Positions 34,061 through 47,870 are shown, counted from the stretch's first letter. The stretch: DNA of 64,000 bases from Isoetes taiwanensis (GCA_021234155.1 JAJEKV010000018.1:20819252-20883251); one strand, 5' to 3'. The notes: generated by a model not told the origin, from the sequence alone. A program made the numbers and translations.

Positions 34061-35323
34061 TGGAGCTTTTTGTCAAAATTTGTCTAGATTCACTAAACTT
34101 GCTTGGATATTCCTTGGATACTCAAATTTTAGTTTCATGGTGCACATAGTTAAATTTAGGTTGGATGTATTTTCAAGCAAGTTCCAATAAGTCTTCTTTG
34201 ACCGCTTTGACTAAAGCACAAGTTTGTAGGTTATTTAGTCCTTGTCGCGGTGTTTGGAGACACCAAAAATGATTTCTTAGATGATTGGAAGCGTGAGCAA
34301 AAAAAAGGCTTTGATTTGCCTAATATCTCGGGCCAAATTTGGAAATTACCACACAAAATTTGGAGAATCATCAAAGCAGAACAAAGCTTCGAGATTGATT
34401 TTAAGATTCATGGAATGGCCCAGGTTCAGGTCAATTTGATGGCTTTGATGGCCAATTGATTTCATCTAGATTAACCTTTTAGGCTCGGTCGAACTTTGGA
34501 TATGAGCATGCATGTTATCTTGAAACTAGAATTCCCTATCTTTATTCCAAAAATGTTGAAGGGGCTAGTGTTTTAGGTTGGCAACTTAAAGATGTTGCCA
34601 TGGGCCCCTTGGAAAATATACATATTTGTACCAATAATTTCATCAAAACAATGTGTTATTTTATTGGTAGATGTTATACAATAAATATGGTTTGCCATTT
34701 TCGTTTGAAATCAAGGATGTTGAGTATTGACATTAAAATTGTGCGATTACATTGGATAATTGTGGTACATGAGAATGGCTATGCCGTCAAAATATATTCT
34801 TGTATGATGAAGCCGAATTCATATGTGTCAATTAGGCTGGAAAACAACTTAAATCTTTGGGTGCTAATATAAAGTTGTGCAAATTAAAATTCTATTTTTT
34901 GCTTCTCCTTAGTCGTATATTATAGTCAAAGTGCATAACTTGGGTGCCAATAAGACTATCAACATACTTTGCTAATGTCTTTAGTACAATTGGAACCTTT
35001 GCTTGCTGAAGTTGAAAGGTTTTTATAGCCCAATCCCTTTTTTTCCATTCAAGAGGGAACCTCCACGCCAAACATGGAATTAAATTATATGTATTGTTAT
35101 GCAAGACTGGTTCGAGGGAGATCTTGGGACCTAAACGCCATCATAAGCTATAGAGAAGGACAATTTATAGTGTGGTTGAGTAGGGATAAGCCTAAACTTC
35201 TTACCAATAAAAGATTAACAAATACAACTTGCAACAAATTTAAACTTCTTGCCAATGAAAGATTACCAAATACACCACTTTCATGTCTTGATGCAAGCTT
35301 GCTTGTTGAATATGAACAACTCA
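34061..35323. other. No feature supported
   Basis: Plus-strand frames at 34,250-34,459 and 34,600-34,872 are open, but I recognise no domain and cannot distinguish them from chance. Confidence 0.3.
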
Positions 35324-35968
35324 AATTGCCTTTGGAAAACAATTTTCTAAGCAAATGCCTCTAATTTACATGAGTTGGTAAAAGAGCTCTTACATTGCCA
35401 TCATAATGTAACGAGATGATGTTATAGAGCTAGGCAAGTTAGCCATCATAGTTATCGGGGAAGATCCGGTGGATTTGGTCACCCCATACCAATCGAGGGC
35501 GAGCGTGTGGCTGCAATTAAATAAAACATATTCATATATAGGTCCAAAGCAACTATACCTATGAAGCATTGTGACCCCTCGAATTCCTATGAAGCATTGT
35601 GACCCCTCGAATTGAATGATGAAATTGAAAAAACTTCTTGCCAATGAAAGATTACCAAATCTGACATGCAATACCTCTTTCATGTCTTGATGCAATTGCC
35701 TTTGGAAAACAATTTTCTAAGCAAATGCCTCTAATTTACATGAGTTGGTAAAAGAGCTCTTCTGTTGCCATCATAATGTAACAGATGATGTTATAGAGCT
35801 AGGCAAGTTAAGCCATATCGGGGAAGATCCGGTGGATTTGGTCACCCCCATACCAATCGAGGGCAGAGCGTGTGGCTCCAATTAAATAAAACATATTCAT
35901 ATATAGGTCCAAAGCAACTATACCTATGAAGCATTGTGACCCCTCGAATTGAATGATGAAATTGAAAC
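35324..35968 (+). repeat. Tandem direct duplication, ~340-370-bp unit
   Basis: TTGCCTTTGGAAAACAATTT at about 35,327 and 35,697 opens two copies that both run through a TTACATGAGTTGGTAAAAGAG block and end in GAATTGAATGATGAAATTG at about 35,609 and 35,946. The first copy also has an internal 30-bp duplication around CCTATGAAGCATTGTGACCC. Confidence 0.9.
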
Positions 35969-36257
35969 TTTCCAATCTAGGGTTGAATTCACAAGAGATG
36001 TACATCAAAACTTTATTATATAAAAAGCTTAATAGAATAGAATACAATAGAATAGAAAATGACATGCATTACTTGAGCCTAACACATGAGTACATACCTA
36101 TGAGTGCATTACTTTTGCCTGTGTATTCTCCCTTCGAAAGTTTACATATAGTTGTGCAAAAAAGGTGCCATGCCATAACTAAGAAAATACATGCCTCCTA
36201 AGATCAAAAATCTCCGTGGATGTTTAAAATTGTCTCTTCATTGCATAGATTAAAAGA

Positions 36258-36367
36258 AAATATCTTGGGAACCTAAAAATTGCGTTACATCTAAAAGTTA
36301 GACCCAACTAAAATATCTTGGGAACCTAAAAATTGGGTTACATCTAAAAGTTAGACCCAACTAAAAT
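36258..36367 (+). repeat. 53-bp tandem duplication
   Basis: Two adjacent copies starting TATCTTGGGAACCTAAAAAT at 36,261 and 36,314, differing at one base (GCG versus GGG). Confidence 0.95.
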
Positions 36368-38446
36368 GTCTTGATAGCGAGGTGTTGGACGCTCAAAAGG
36401 TAAAATAAAATGATGTTTTAAGAATGGTAGCGTGGGGCCTATACTCATCTTTGCTCTTCAATTTCGGTCTGGATTTGCTTATTAATGAAGACTTGCTTAT
36501 TAATGAAGGCGGCAACATCACGGCAACATGAGCGAAGGGATGCACGGAAAATATTCTATCGTCCGGAGCTCTTCAACTCATAATATACCATAGATATGGC
36601 TTTTTAAGGTATCGAAGAACTTTTACGCTCTGTATGCGAGAAAAAGCCCGACTAAATCTAGTTGAAGCCAAAAGCGATGCTATAGCCGAGTAGACTTGAG
36701 GATTGATTCTCCCGAAATGCACTAGGCTGGAACCGTAAATATGCATGTGCCATAGCATAGCCCGCAGCATAAAAAAATCTTCAAGAAGGGCTTGCCGCAT
36801 TTCATCACAACAAGATGACCGCGGGCACACTGCGCCCATTCGCCAAGCCACACAAATGCATGGCGTGATTCTGTTCTGCCATTCCATGACCTCCAACAAG
36901 CAACTTAGCGTGGACCAGGATGCTTGAACTTGTCAAAGCTAAGGCCTGCGGGTGTGAGCAAATACAACCTGGTTGCTCTTGCTCCCCAACAAGTTTATTT
37001 CTCTTGGCAACATGGAAGGAGTTCAAAGCAAGGTATGGAAGATAATATAGCTCTGAGACACTATGGAAGCTTCACATAGCTTATGAAGTGGCAAGTGGAT
37101 GTTGCCTTGTCAGGGTGTATGGCTAGACTTGGCCTTTGGAAAGTTTTGGAAAGAAAGGGCTCCTTTGGCCTTTTCGCCAATTCTTTGGGTTGCCTACTGA
37201 ACAAAACAAAACACCCAATAATGTTAGCCTCTGTCCCCACACGGACATATTAAAACAGTAGCTCGGCCCTCAAACTTTGCATTTCTTCCTCAAAATATGG
37301 GCATAGAGCTCTCGTCAAGGCCAAGAATCTGCGAACACAAGCTTAGAATCACGGAAGACAAAGAATCTATTTTGCTCTAATATGCTATAGACATGGAATA
37401 CAAAGAAGGATCGAAGCCTAAATCTTTGGCCGGACACAAGACAAAATCGAAGCCAATCCCTCTGCAAAAAGCTTTGCCATTTTCTTGCGGGTTCTTGGAC
37501 ATACCCTATTAGCTGCCTTCATCGGAACCTGCGAGATTAAAGAAAAGAGGAAGATGGATATTGCGGCGATTAGGACAAGTCGCCATCGCCCGTATCACAA
37601 GAGAAAAAAGAAAGAAAGATCATATCCAACGGTAGCCATCGTTTACCTTCTTTCGCCATCACCCTTTGCTTGAAGCGAAATCCTCAAGCATATCAAATCG
37701 GCCTGCTCACGGGCTGAAAAACGGCTGGGTTGGAGCTTAATCTGCGAAATAAAGCGAGTTATGGAGAGATGAAATCGGCCATAATCCTGCCGATTTAGCC
37801 TTTGCCATAGCCAAGATAGGTCTTCTCTTCCGGAAACCCCAATCCACACGAATCTTTAACTTTGTAGAACAAAAAATAAAACCCGAGGAAAAAAAAAAGG
37901 ATTTGCTCACGAGAAAATGGGGATCTTGTGCCCCTAGCCAAAATCTACGCCATATCCGGTTTACGCGATGGAATTAAACCCGAAATATGAAGCGCAACAA
38001 AAGCCGGATAACACAATGGCGGTAAGGCGACACATCCGCCATTGTTCGATGCTTCGAAAGAGAATAGAGATCTGGCGGAATAATAGGAATCGAAAATGTA
38101 AACCATAAGTGCTCCGGTGAACTCGGTGTTAATAAATTGGCGCCATAAATGAACCCGAACCGACATCGCCATAGCATGCATAAGCGGTCGCGTAGGAAGG
38201 AACAACGAGAATTCCAAAACAATTTACAGCGCTGATCACGGATATATACTAGTAGTTAGAACATTCAAGAATGTTCCACAATTTCTTGTCATCTTCTAGA
38301 ATTCTCAAGACATTACGGAAGCTACCATATCTCGCCAAGAGCGTTAAAAGGAAGCCACCATATCCGATGGCCAAAGATGGCGTGGGAGGCGAATGGGCCA
38401 TGAGATGACGGCGGTATAGATATAAAACAAAACCCAAAACCACTAG
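36368..38446. other. No gene supported; CAG/CTG-poor sequence
   Basis: Several short minus-strand frames (for example 36,573-36,899 and 37,945-38,217) have no recognised domain. The text shows the same CGG/ACG-rich, CAG/CTG-poor flavour as the retrotransposon downstream. Confidence 0.3.
38259..38276 (+). promoter_or_regulatory. Four-unit heat-shock-element-like motif
   Basis: GAACATTCAAGAATGTTC: GAA, TTC, GAA, TTC with 2-nt gaps, and a near-palindrome. A further TTCTAGAATTC follows at about 38,294. It lies ahead of the plus-strand chromovirus, about 1.6 kb from gag, where a 5' LTR would be expected. Confidence 0.45.
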
Positions 38447-39879
<1,433 letters not shown>

Positions 39880-40700
39880 ACCCGTTGATACAGCCATCAC
39901 TAGTATATGGAAAAACGGAAGTTGGCTCGGTTTGATGGGAAATCCGGGAGGAGGCTTGAATCACGGAATCTTGGTTGGGCGAAATGAAGGAATCGGGGAA
40001 GTCCTATGGAATGGCAGAAGAAAGATCTGAGGAAAGGTCGCCACCACGAACCTTACGGAGCTGCCCGTATTTGGTGGAAGGGTTACGCCCGAACTAAGCA
40101 CACAGGCGGGGAAGCGGATGCAAGTTCAAGAAGTTCGCTAAGGCTTTTAAATGCATTCGTGCCTCGATGCGCACAAATGCCAACATTGAGACCTTCTACG
40201 GGTTGGAGCGAAGGGGCATGTCGGTCTGGGACCTACCTTGCGCAATTCATGCGTTTGAGGTTGTATGTACCGGGAATGAATGAGAAAAGAGGCGTTAGAG
40301 GGCTACATTGAAGGTTGGCCCCATCCATTAAGCGTATGGTCAAGGCCATGGACCCAAAATCGATGCTTGAAGGAAGCTAAGGCATTAAGCCTTGAGGAAG
40401 ACCGCGCCAAAGAACCGGTTATCCATGACACTCCTTACTGCGCGTAACGGCCGTCCACACCTTACAAACCCGTTAAGCCAAGTCAGGGGGCCCTCGGCCC
40501 ACAATTCTTATGGCCCCGGAGAAAATTAAAGCCTTTAGCCAGCGGATAAGCCCGAACAATCTTTGGTAAGGAAGTTCGGGGCCTCTTGATCCATTCCTAA
40601 AGAGGCGGAGAACAGACTCCCGCGGGATAAGGCATGCTACCGGTGCATGAGGCTGGACACTTCATGAAATTGTCCGGTACGTCCGTCAGCGGGCTACTCA
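39880..40700 (+). pseudogene. Ty3/gypsy gag relic with CCHC knuckle
   Basis: Frames spliced by eye give the retrotransposon gag core: a KLARFDGKSG start near 39,915, WWKGYARTKHTGGEA at 40,075, YLAQFMRLRLYVPGMNEKRG at about 40,235-40,290, VKAMDPKSM near 40,340, and a zinc knuckle CYRC...EAGHFMK at 40,636-40,680. Multiple frameshifts. Gag would form the particle and bind element RNA. Confidence 0.75.
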
Positions 40701-40839
40701 ACTGGCCATGGCCGACCTGGATTGGGAAGATTTGGAGTCAATCTTGCTTGCGGAGGGGGAGGCTCCCGGCATACATTCATGAATGCGTCTCATATTCTTG
40801 CCGCTATAGAAGCGAGCCTTGGCTGAAAGTCAACCTTAC

Positions 40840-41200
40840 ATTATTTCTACAATAGGCCAAGTAGGCAGTAAGCCCTTCATAATTTTGATGGACCGCGGGT
40901 GATACGCATAATTTTGCTTCTCCTAGAATGGCCATGCTACTTGGTGGAAGCGTTGAGATCCCGACCTAAGCCCAGTCCACATTAGCTAAGCGGTAAGATC
41001 GAGACACACTCATGGCGCCCGTATTAACCTTAAAATCACGGTTACCCGGTGCACGGTTGCCTTGGGTGCGAATTAATGGACATTGGCAAATATGATCTTA
41101 TTGTGGGAATGGAGTTTTTAAGCGTCTGCGGGCCCACATAGGCTGTGAAAGCGGGAGGTCACCTTCAGCGCCCGCTAATGGAGCACGTGTGGCGATAAAA
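40840..41200 (+). pseudogene. Retropepsin (aspartic protease) relic
   Basis: The active-site region reads LMDRGDTHNFASPRMA at about 40,888-40,930, where a DSGA(T)HNF is expected in this family, and MDIGKYDLIVGMEFL follows at 41,080-41,125, the conserved second half. Broken by frameshifts. Confidence 0.7.
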
Positions 41201-41429
41201 GGTGATTCATTACACTCCATATCATGCGATCAATGTCAATAAAGCGACTAGGAAAAGCTATCACGCGGGAATGAACTCCTTTGCCTCATTAAACTTGCTT
41301 CCATTGAGTGGGACTCCAAACAGCGACAAATGTCGGCCTTACCACCATCGGACATTGCTACCCTTCTTCGAGAATTTAGCGATCTTTTTTTCGGATGAGA
41401 TCCACAAGCTTCCTCCTTTTCGAGGGGGT

Positions 41430-42720
41430 GGAATGTGAGATAACTCTTGAACCAGGTACTAAGCCTACCAGCAAAGCCCGTCTAGAATGAGTCCTCGGAG
41501 TTAGCGAGCTTAAGAAAGCGACTACAAGAGTTCTTGAATTTGGGGTTTTATTAGGCCCGATGTTTCACCATTTGGGGCTCCTATTCTTTTGTCAAGAAGA
41601 AAGATGGCTCCTTAAGGATGTGTATTGATTATAGGCAACTCAATAAGCATACCATCAAGAATCGCTATGCTTTGCCTAGAGCGAGATGATCTTATGGACC
41701 CGATTACAAGGAGCAAAATATTTCTCAAAGATTGATTTAGCTCGGGTACCATCGGATAAGGATTAAGGAAGAGGACATCCATAAGTCTGCTTTTACCGTA
41801 CCGGATATGGGCATTATGAATTCAACATCATGCCTTTTGGATTGACCAGCATACATAGCGTTTATCGCGGTTGATGAATGACATCTTCGCCAATACTTGG
41901 ATGACTTTGTTGTCATTTTCTTTGATGACATTCTCATCTATAGTAAAACCTTGCGGCAACATGAACAACATCTTGATTAGCTTTGCAAAAGCTAAAAATA
42001 CATCGACTCTTTGCCAAGTTCTCTAAATGCAAGTTAAGCCACTCAGGGTAGACTATTTGGGGCATATTATCTCGTGAAGGAATTGCTCTGAGACCCGACT
42101 AAGATAGAAGCGGTAAAAGGTTGGCCCATTCATTTAATGTTTGAGTCAGGAGTTTCTTGGGACTCGCGGGATATTATCGGAAATTTGTTAAGGATTTTTG
42201 CAACAATTGCAGCACCTCTTACTAATCTCACAAGGCATGAGAAAGTAAAGTTGGATGGAACATTGGAAAACAAAAGTCAAGTGGAAACTTTTCAGAAGCT
42301 CAAGGATGCCTTAACATGCACACCCTGTCCTTACCTTGCGATCACGAAAAGGATAAATCGGTAACCAGAAGCTAGTAAGATAGCTCTTGGTGGAGTTCTA
42401 ATCACGAGGAGGGAGAGTTGTTGCTACGATTCAAAGAAGATGAGCGATGCGAGCAGCGATATCCTACCATGACCGAGGAATTCTTTGGCGGTTGTTCGTG
42501 CTCTCCGTATTTGGAGACACTACCTTCTTGGTAGAAGATTTCAAAATTTGGATCTGGATCATCGAGTCTCCGCTATTTATCCACCCACCAAATCTGAATC
42601 TCGCCCGGTAGCGAATGGATGGAATTCCTCGAGGAATATGACTTGAGGTGTATATAAACCGGGGAAGCACAATGTGGTTCGCGGATGCTTTGTCACGTCA
42701 TCCCTTCATAACCGCACCCA
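41430..42720 (+). pseudogene. Ty3/gypsy reverse transcriptase and RNase H relic
   Basis: RT: ITLEPGTKPTSKA (41,437), [31 protein letters not shown] (41,618-41,677), RIRIKEEDIHKSAF (41,755), HYEFNIMPFGLT (41,812), QYLDDFVVIFFDDILIYSKT (41,891-41,950) with the catalytic Asp pair, then FATIAAPLTNLTRHEK (42,197). RNase H: KIALGGVLI near 42,378, MSDASSD, VVRALR and RHYLLGRRF (42,490-42,545), a DHR motif, and KPGKHNVV (42,657). Frameshifts fall where family sequences have CAG/CTG codons: for example CATCGGATAAGG where HQI needs CATCAGATA. Confidence 0.85.
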
Positions 42721-42889
42721 TTGTAATGCCATTTCCACACTCACCAGCGAGTTTGGGAAGCAAATAGAACAAACCTTGGCCCCGAGATCAGTGCAATATT
42801 TGGGAAAGTTTGGGTAAGGAAGCCCGTCTCTGATAGAGAGCGTGAAGCATTCGTTCATATAAGAAGGAGGGCAATTTATTATATTACAA

Positions 42890-44180
42890 AAGATAAGTTG
42901 TGTGTTCCGGCGACTTGAGTCTGGCGATTCTCCATGATACACACAACACCCTATAGCGAGGACATGCGGGTTTTATGAAAACTTACTTTAAGATCCGCTC
43001 CAGCTATTTTGGCCTTCCATGAAGAAGGATATTGCTAGGTACATCAAAGCGATTAATGGGGTTTGTCGACAAACCAAAGGCTGAGCAATTCTGAGTTCAG
43101 GGGAGTTGCAACCTTTGGATGTGCCCAGCGCCAAGTGGGAAGTCATAACCATGGATTTCATTGTGGGGCTTCCGCGTTACTCTCGTGGGTATGATGCCTT
43201 AATGGTGGTAGGTAGTGGACAAATTATCAAAAGATGGCTCACTTCACGCCATGTCGCACCACGGACACCGCCGACGACCCGCCTTGCTCTTTGCAAAGGA
43301 AATTTTCGGGTTACCGCGGGATCTTGAGAGTAATTGTATCGGATAGGGATCCTAAGTTTGTCGATTACATTACGGAAGGATTTCTTCGCCACCATCGGAC
43401 CAAGCTTGCCATGAGTGCACACCTACCATCCTCGGGCGGATGGTCAAAACAGAAGCGTGTCAATGCATTATTATGAAGATATGCTAAAGAAGCTATGTAT
43501 GGAGTAAAAATCACAATGGGCGGATTATATTTACTTGGTAGAATTAAGCCTACAACGATTACAAAGTCTTCTTCTAGAATGTCTCCCTTCATGATAAATT
43601 ATGGCTATCAATGTCTTACTCGGACCATTGGCATAATCTGTTTCTAAAGTGGAGGTCTCTCAACAACTCCTTCTAGAAATGCAGGCCTTGGTGGAAGAAG
43701 TTCGGGGTTACTTATTGGCCCTTGATGTCGGAAAAGTCTAGCGGATAAGCACCGAACCCCACGAATCTTCAGTGGGCGAATCAGTTTGGCTTAAGATCAA
43801 AGTAAAACAAGCCAAGCTTAAAATTGGTAGCTGTAAAGAAGTTGGCACCCGGATGGGGCTGGGCGTTCGGGATTCTTGAGCGTCACGGGAAAACAGGCAT
43901 ATCGCTTGGACTTGCCACCCGCGAAAATCCACAAGGTCTTTCCATTGAGTCTTACGAGCAACACACCCTGATCGAGGAGGAGGTTTTGGATACCCCTACC
44001 CTCCTAGAAATGGAAGGCGGTTTGGAAATAGTGCGAAGCTCTTCTTGATCGAGCTTACAAGCAGACGGAAGGACTCAAATGTTGCAATACTTGGTCAAGT
44101 GGAAGCACTTACCCGGTTGAAGATGCTACCTAGGTGATGAAGATAGACCTTGAGAAGCACTATCCGGACTTCATCGCGGG
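42890..44180 (+). pseudogene. Integrase with C-terminal chromodomain (chromovirus)
   Basis: An HHCC zinc-binding remnant at 42,930-43,090; core PLDVPSAKWEVITMDFIVGLP (43,109-43,170, first catalytic Asp), YDALMVV, MAHFTPCRTTDTAD, VIVSDRDPKFVDYITEGF (43,330-43,385, second Asp), then the region where the Glu falls (HHPSS-like, frameshifted, about 43,420). The C-terminus at 44,078-44,130 reads MLQYLVKWKHLP then DAT, the core of a chromodomain, which directs integration to histone-marked chromatin and places this element among chromoviruses. Confidence 0.85.
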
Positions 44181-44844
44181 AATCTCAAGGCAGCACCATC
44201 AGCGATGCTATCAACCCGCTCGGTGGTAAGCTTGAAAGGCTTGATTGGCCAGGAATCATGTTTTAGGGGGTAGATGATCATTATATGATAATAATAACCG
44301 ATGATGAGATCACCTTAGTGTTCTCTAGGGCGTGGTGTATTGTTGATGTTGACATGACCTTGGTGCTAGGAAGGCATCTAGTAAATAGTGCTGCGTTCAT
44401 TAGGCTATCTGGGGAACTCCACCATTCCTTATGCCACAATGAATTGCAAGTTACACATGATAGATTCCCTTCTAGATATTTTTTTTTTTTTATTTGTAGG
44501 GGTGGTCCTTCAACCACAACTTAATCATATTATTAACCTACGGGTATATGGTTGTGTCTTGGCCAATGAACAAGTCGTCACACCTTGCCTTGTATAGAGG
44601 GTTCTTGATGACCCAACTTTTCAGTATTGGTTTTATCTACATGTATGAATTTTGTTGTGAGAATGTTTTAAATGGGACTTAGGTCCTAAACTCCTTTGAT
44701 ATTTTAACTTCAATGTATTACTATCCAAACTACTATAATCTCAGCGTATTAATGTTATATTCTTAACTTCATTTTTCTAATTGATTAGCTTCCATTATAT
44801 GTCTTGAATTAACTAACCCCAATCTTTGAGGGCGGCATTATTTT
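44181..44844 (+). other. 3' untranslated region of the chromovirus
   Basis: Non-coding between the chromodomain and the polypurine tract. Contains a T-run at 44,479-44,491; no further domain. Confidence 0.5.
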
Positions 44845-44858
44845 TAAGGGAGGGAGAA
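44845..44858 (+). other. Polypurine tract
   Basis: AAGGGAGGGAGAA immediately before TG of the LTR start, the standard plus-strand primer site of LTR retrotransposons. Confidence 0.75.
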
Positions 44859-46379
44859 TGTGGCGTTCCATGTAGTTATCTGGTCGTCATGTATTTGCAA
44901 TGGGAATTTAATTGCAACCTGGGGAGTTACCTTAAAAGGATTAAATTAGCTATGCTAATTTAACACATTAATAATAATAACCTATAACCTAGGAAATTAG
45001 GCTAATTACCATTTGGGGAATGCCACACTTGTCGATTGGGCGAGCATGGGGATTGCCAAGTTTGGATGCCCGGCTTGACCCTATCCACAGGATTGACTCC
45101 ACGAGATCGACCAAGGAAGGCGAGGGCTGAATGCCATCATACACTTGCGAGAAGATCACCATAACGGTCGTCCTGTGAAATGCTGTTGAATTCTCAATTC
45201 CCGGAAGATGGAAGCCCCCATGGAAGCGAGTCCGGCCGAGTGGGTAGGTGGCTATGTGAATTCTAGATAACACTTGGTTGTGTCCGGTCTCTCTCATTCT
45301 CTTTGTGAATCAATCATAGAAACTAACCCTTGATTGTACAAACAAGTTCTCTTTATATATTCAATTCTTGGTCTTACTACGAAAGGATGGATTGTTAGTC
45401 CCTTGTTTAATCGACTCTGAAGCGGGGGATTCACGAGGTAGAGGCCTCACGAACAGTGTATTGTAGTATGCTCCTAGATACCTGTGCAGAGTCCCATTAA
45501 ATGCGACTTTGTGCACAAGAACCCACGGGTCCTAGATGCTATGGTGCGGCTTAGCACCGGACAAGGAACAAATGGTGACATGAGGGTGGGATCTTGCATG
45601 AGCATACAAGGCTCTGAGACTCCCTCTGATGGGCTAGGCGATGCTTGGAGTCCGCGTTGAGGGCGGGTATGGAGTCCGACACTCCCAGGGTGTAGAGGTG
45701 TGATCAGTATGGAGCACCATGCACTTTAGTAGATTTAGGGTGAGTAAATTAGAATGCGGATCACGGGGTGTGATGCGGCGCGTATTCTCCTAGCTCACCC
45801 ATGGAACCCCTTGATTACGGAAGGGGCCTCCCAGGCCTGCCTCATCGGACGAGTCATGAAGACACAGGTAGGCTCGGAGGGGTGATGCCACGAGTTTGCA
45901 TCTCCGGAAGGCTATAGCAAAGCCATAGCATGAATTGACCCATCTGCAAAGTGTGCGGGAGGATGGAGTGGACAACCTAGCCAATGCTCTATGCCAAGCC
46001 AGCGCCATGCAAGACCGGTCTGCATCTCTTGAGGCCCGACCATCGGTCGATCCTCCACGGGGTACGGCGGGGTAGAACACGGGTTCACGGGTGTTTTAAA
46101 TGGATTAGATGCATATTCTCGCCCGTTGGTATGTTAGATGGATCGCCACCCGCCGTGGTGGTTATTTATGTATATTCATGGAGTGTGCTAACCCTTGTAT
46201 TCATGCTTCCCCCGACGTAGAGTCCCAGCGTGGGCGAATGGCCCGTGTGTCCTTCTTTGGGGCCTCATTTCATAGATGGCACGAAATAGGCGGAGGGCCA
46301 CTCTCATGGTGAGATGATTGCCATGGGAGGGAAAGTCCGTTATGTATCGTCAGAAGTCATTATATATTAGGGCGTCACA
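44859..46379 (+). mobile_element. 3' LTR of the chromovirus (~1.52 kb)
   Basis: Begins TGTGGCGTTCC right after the polypurine tract and ends GGGCGTCACA, giving TG...CA ends with a short inverted match (TGTGGCG / CGTCACA). A TATATAT lies at 45,357. The 3' boundary is inferred from that match alone; the 5' LTR was not found, so it could not be checked by alignment. Confidence 0.6.
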
Positions 46380-47025
46380 AAAAACGTCTGTCTGTATTTA
46401 ATATTAAAGTATATAGGTAAAAGCTGTCCGATCTGATTACAATATATAATTCTATTAAAGGGTAAGTATAAATGTGAGGGCATGTAAACATTGGCGATAG
46501 CAATATATGAGTTGTTAAAGCTGTAACAAAATCGAAAACAAAATTTAGATGCAAAATTACATTAAAACTGTAATAAAATCACTTGCAAAGTCAAGGGGAG
46601 AATATAATAGTCATATACGAGTTAATATGATTAGAATGACTTTCTACTAAGCGGTCTTGCTTAATTAATAAGTGGTACTATATTAAAAAGAATTACATTA
46701 TGTATAAAAGAATGATCTCTAAATTAGATAAACTCGAACTTCGTCACCACGAATGAAGCTTGATGAGACTTTCACAAACCTTGCTGTTGACTTTTGGCGG
46801 TCCTAAGCCATGATCATGCGATCTATACCTCTACCCTTTATATTCGAGAGTTATAAATTGCACATTACAAGTCATTTCAAACTTAATCACTTTGAACATG
46901 ACAAGCGTCACATGTGACTTATAATCTCACCTATCTCTTTAAGGAGGGAGACTTCCTTCCAATGTACGATGTGTTTGCCTTTTTGCAACAAGGAGTAGTC
47001 TTGATCTTTAGGACAACATCATTTT
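46380..47025. other. Unassigned spacer between two LTR-like ends
   Basis: AT-rich, no coding frame or repeat recognised. GGAGGGAGACTTCC at 46,943 resembles a decayed polypurine stretch. Confidence 0.35.
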
Positions 47026-47711
47026 AAAGGTGGGGAGAATGTAGTTCCACATATTTATCACGCCTCTTTGAGTATAAATACATGACCGTCATTATGAATA
47101 ATTAATGGCACACTAATTATTCATAAGCTACGTTAACTATGTTAATAATTCATTATTAAAGTGGAGCCTAACCTAAAACCCTAATTCAATTTAGGGCTTA
47201 ACCTAATATTAAAGGGTTAAAATACCAAATTAGTTAATATTAGCCAACAGGGCTGCCACGGCCCAAATCGATTGGGCAAGGAGAGTTACTAACAGGACCC
47301 AAATTGGGGTTTTGTACCCCCATTTTCCCAATTGGTGGGGAGGTTGGTGGAGGAAAAGGCATCGTTCCACCATGTTCCAGTAGGAAGGATGGAGCACCGA
47401 AGATAGTGGACCTAGCTATGATCCGGTTAGTGCGTAGATAGCTTGGATTCTTAGATAGTCATAGGACTGACCCTTGTATGCTCGAGAAGGTAGCTAGGGT
47501 TAACCCTTGTGTGAATAGATGTATGGTTAATCTCTATTTTATGTTCTATTCAAAGCTATGGATGGATGGATGCATAGGGATAGCTTTCTTTTCTGTTCCT
47601 CTTTGTGTTGTATGGGTAAAGGGGGCTCCGGGGTGTCTGCAATTTCAGAAATGTTTATGAGAGAAGGCTAAGCTGATTTTTATATGGAACAAAAATAGGA
47701 TAAAAAGTGAT
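47026..47711 (+). mobile_element. Second LTR-like 5' end, truncated at copy B
   Basis: AAAGGTGGGGAGAA (47,026-47,039) followed by TGTAGTTCCACAT, the same arrangement as 44,845-44,880 but diverged. A TATAAATA lies at 47,073-47,080. The LTR-like sequence runs to about 47,700 where duplication copy B begins. Likely the 3' end of a related, otherwise missing element. Confidence 0.5.
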
Positions 47712-47799
47712 GTGATATGATGTGTGAGTTGTGGTGTGAATTATGCGTGATAGTGTGTGGTGTGGTGTGGGGGTGGGGTTAGGGTTGGGGTGGGGTGCA
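47712..47799 (+). repeat. GT/GGGGT-rich simple repeat, copy B
   Basis: Counterpart of 1-84. Contains a single GGGTTAGGGTTGGGG, which resembles but is not a telomeric array. Confidence 0.85.
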
Positions 47800-47870
47800 T
47801 TATGTCTATGGTGTCATGTGGGTATGTGCATGTTAATGTATGATATGTGTGCGATTCAATTTTATTTATT

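Noticed and set aside
47770-47790. Telomere-like GGGTTAGGGTTGGGG
   Set aside because: A single imperfect instance inside a GT-rich repeat; no TTTAGGG array follows.
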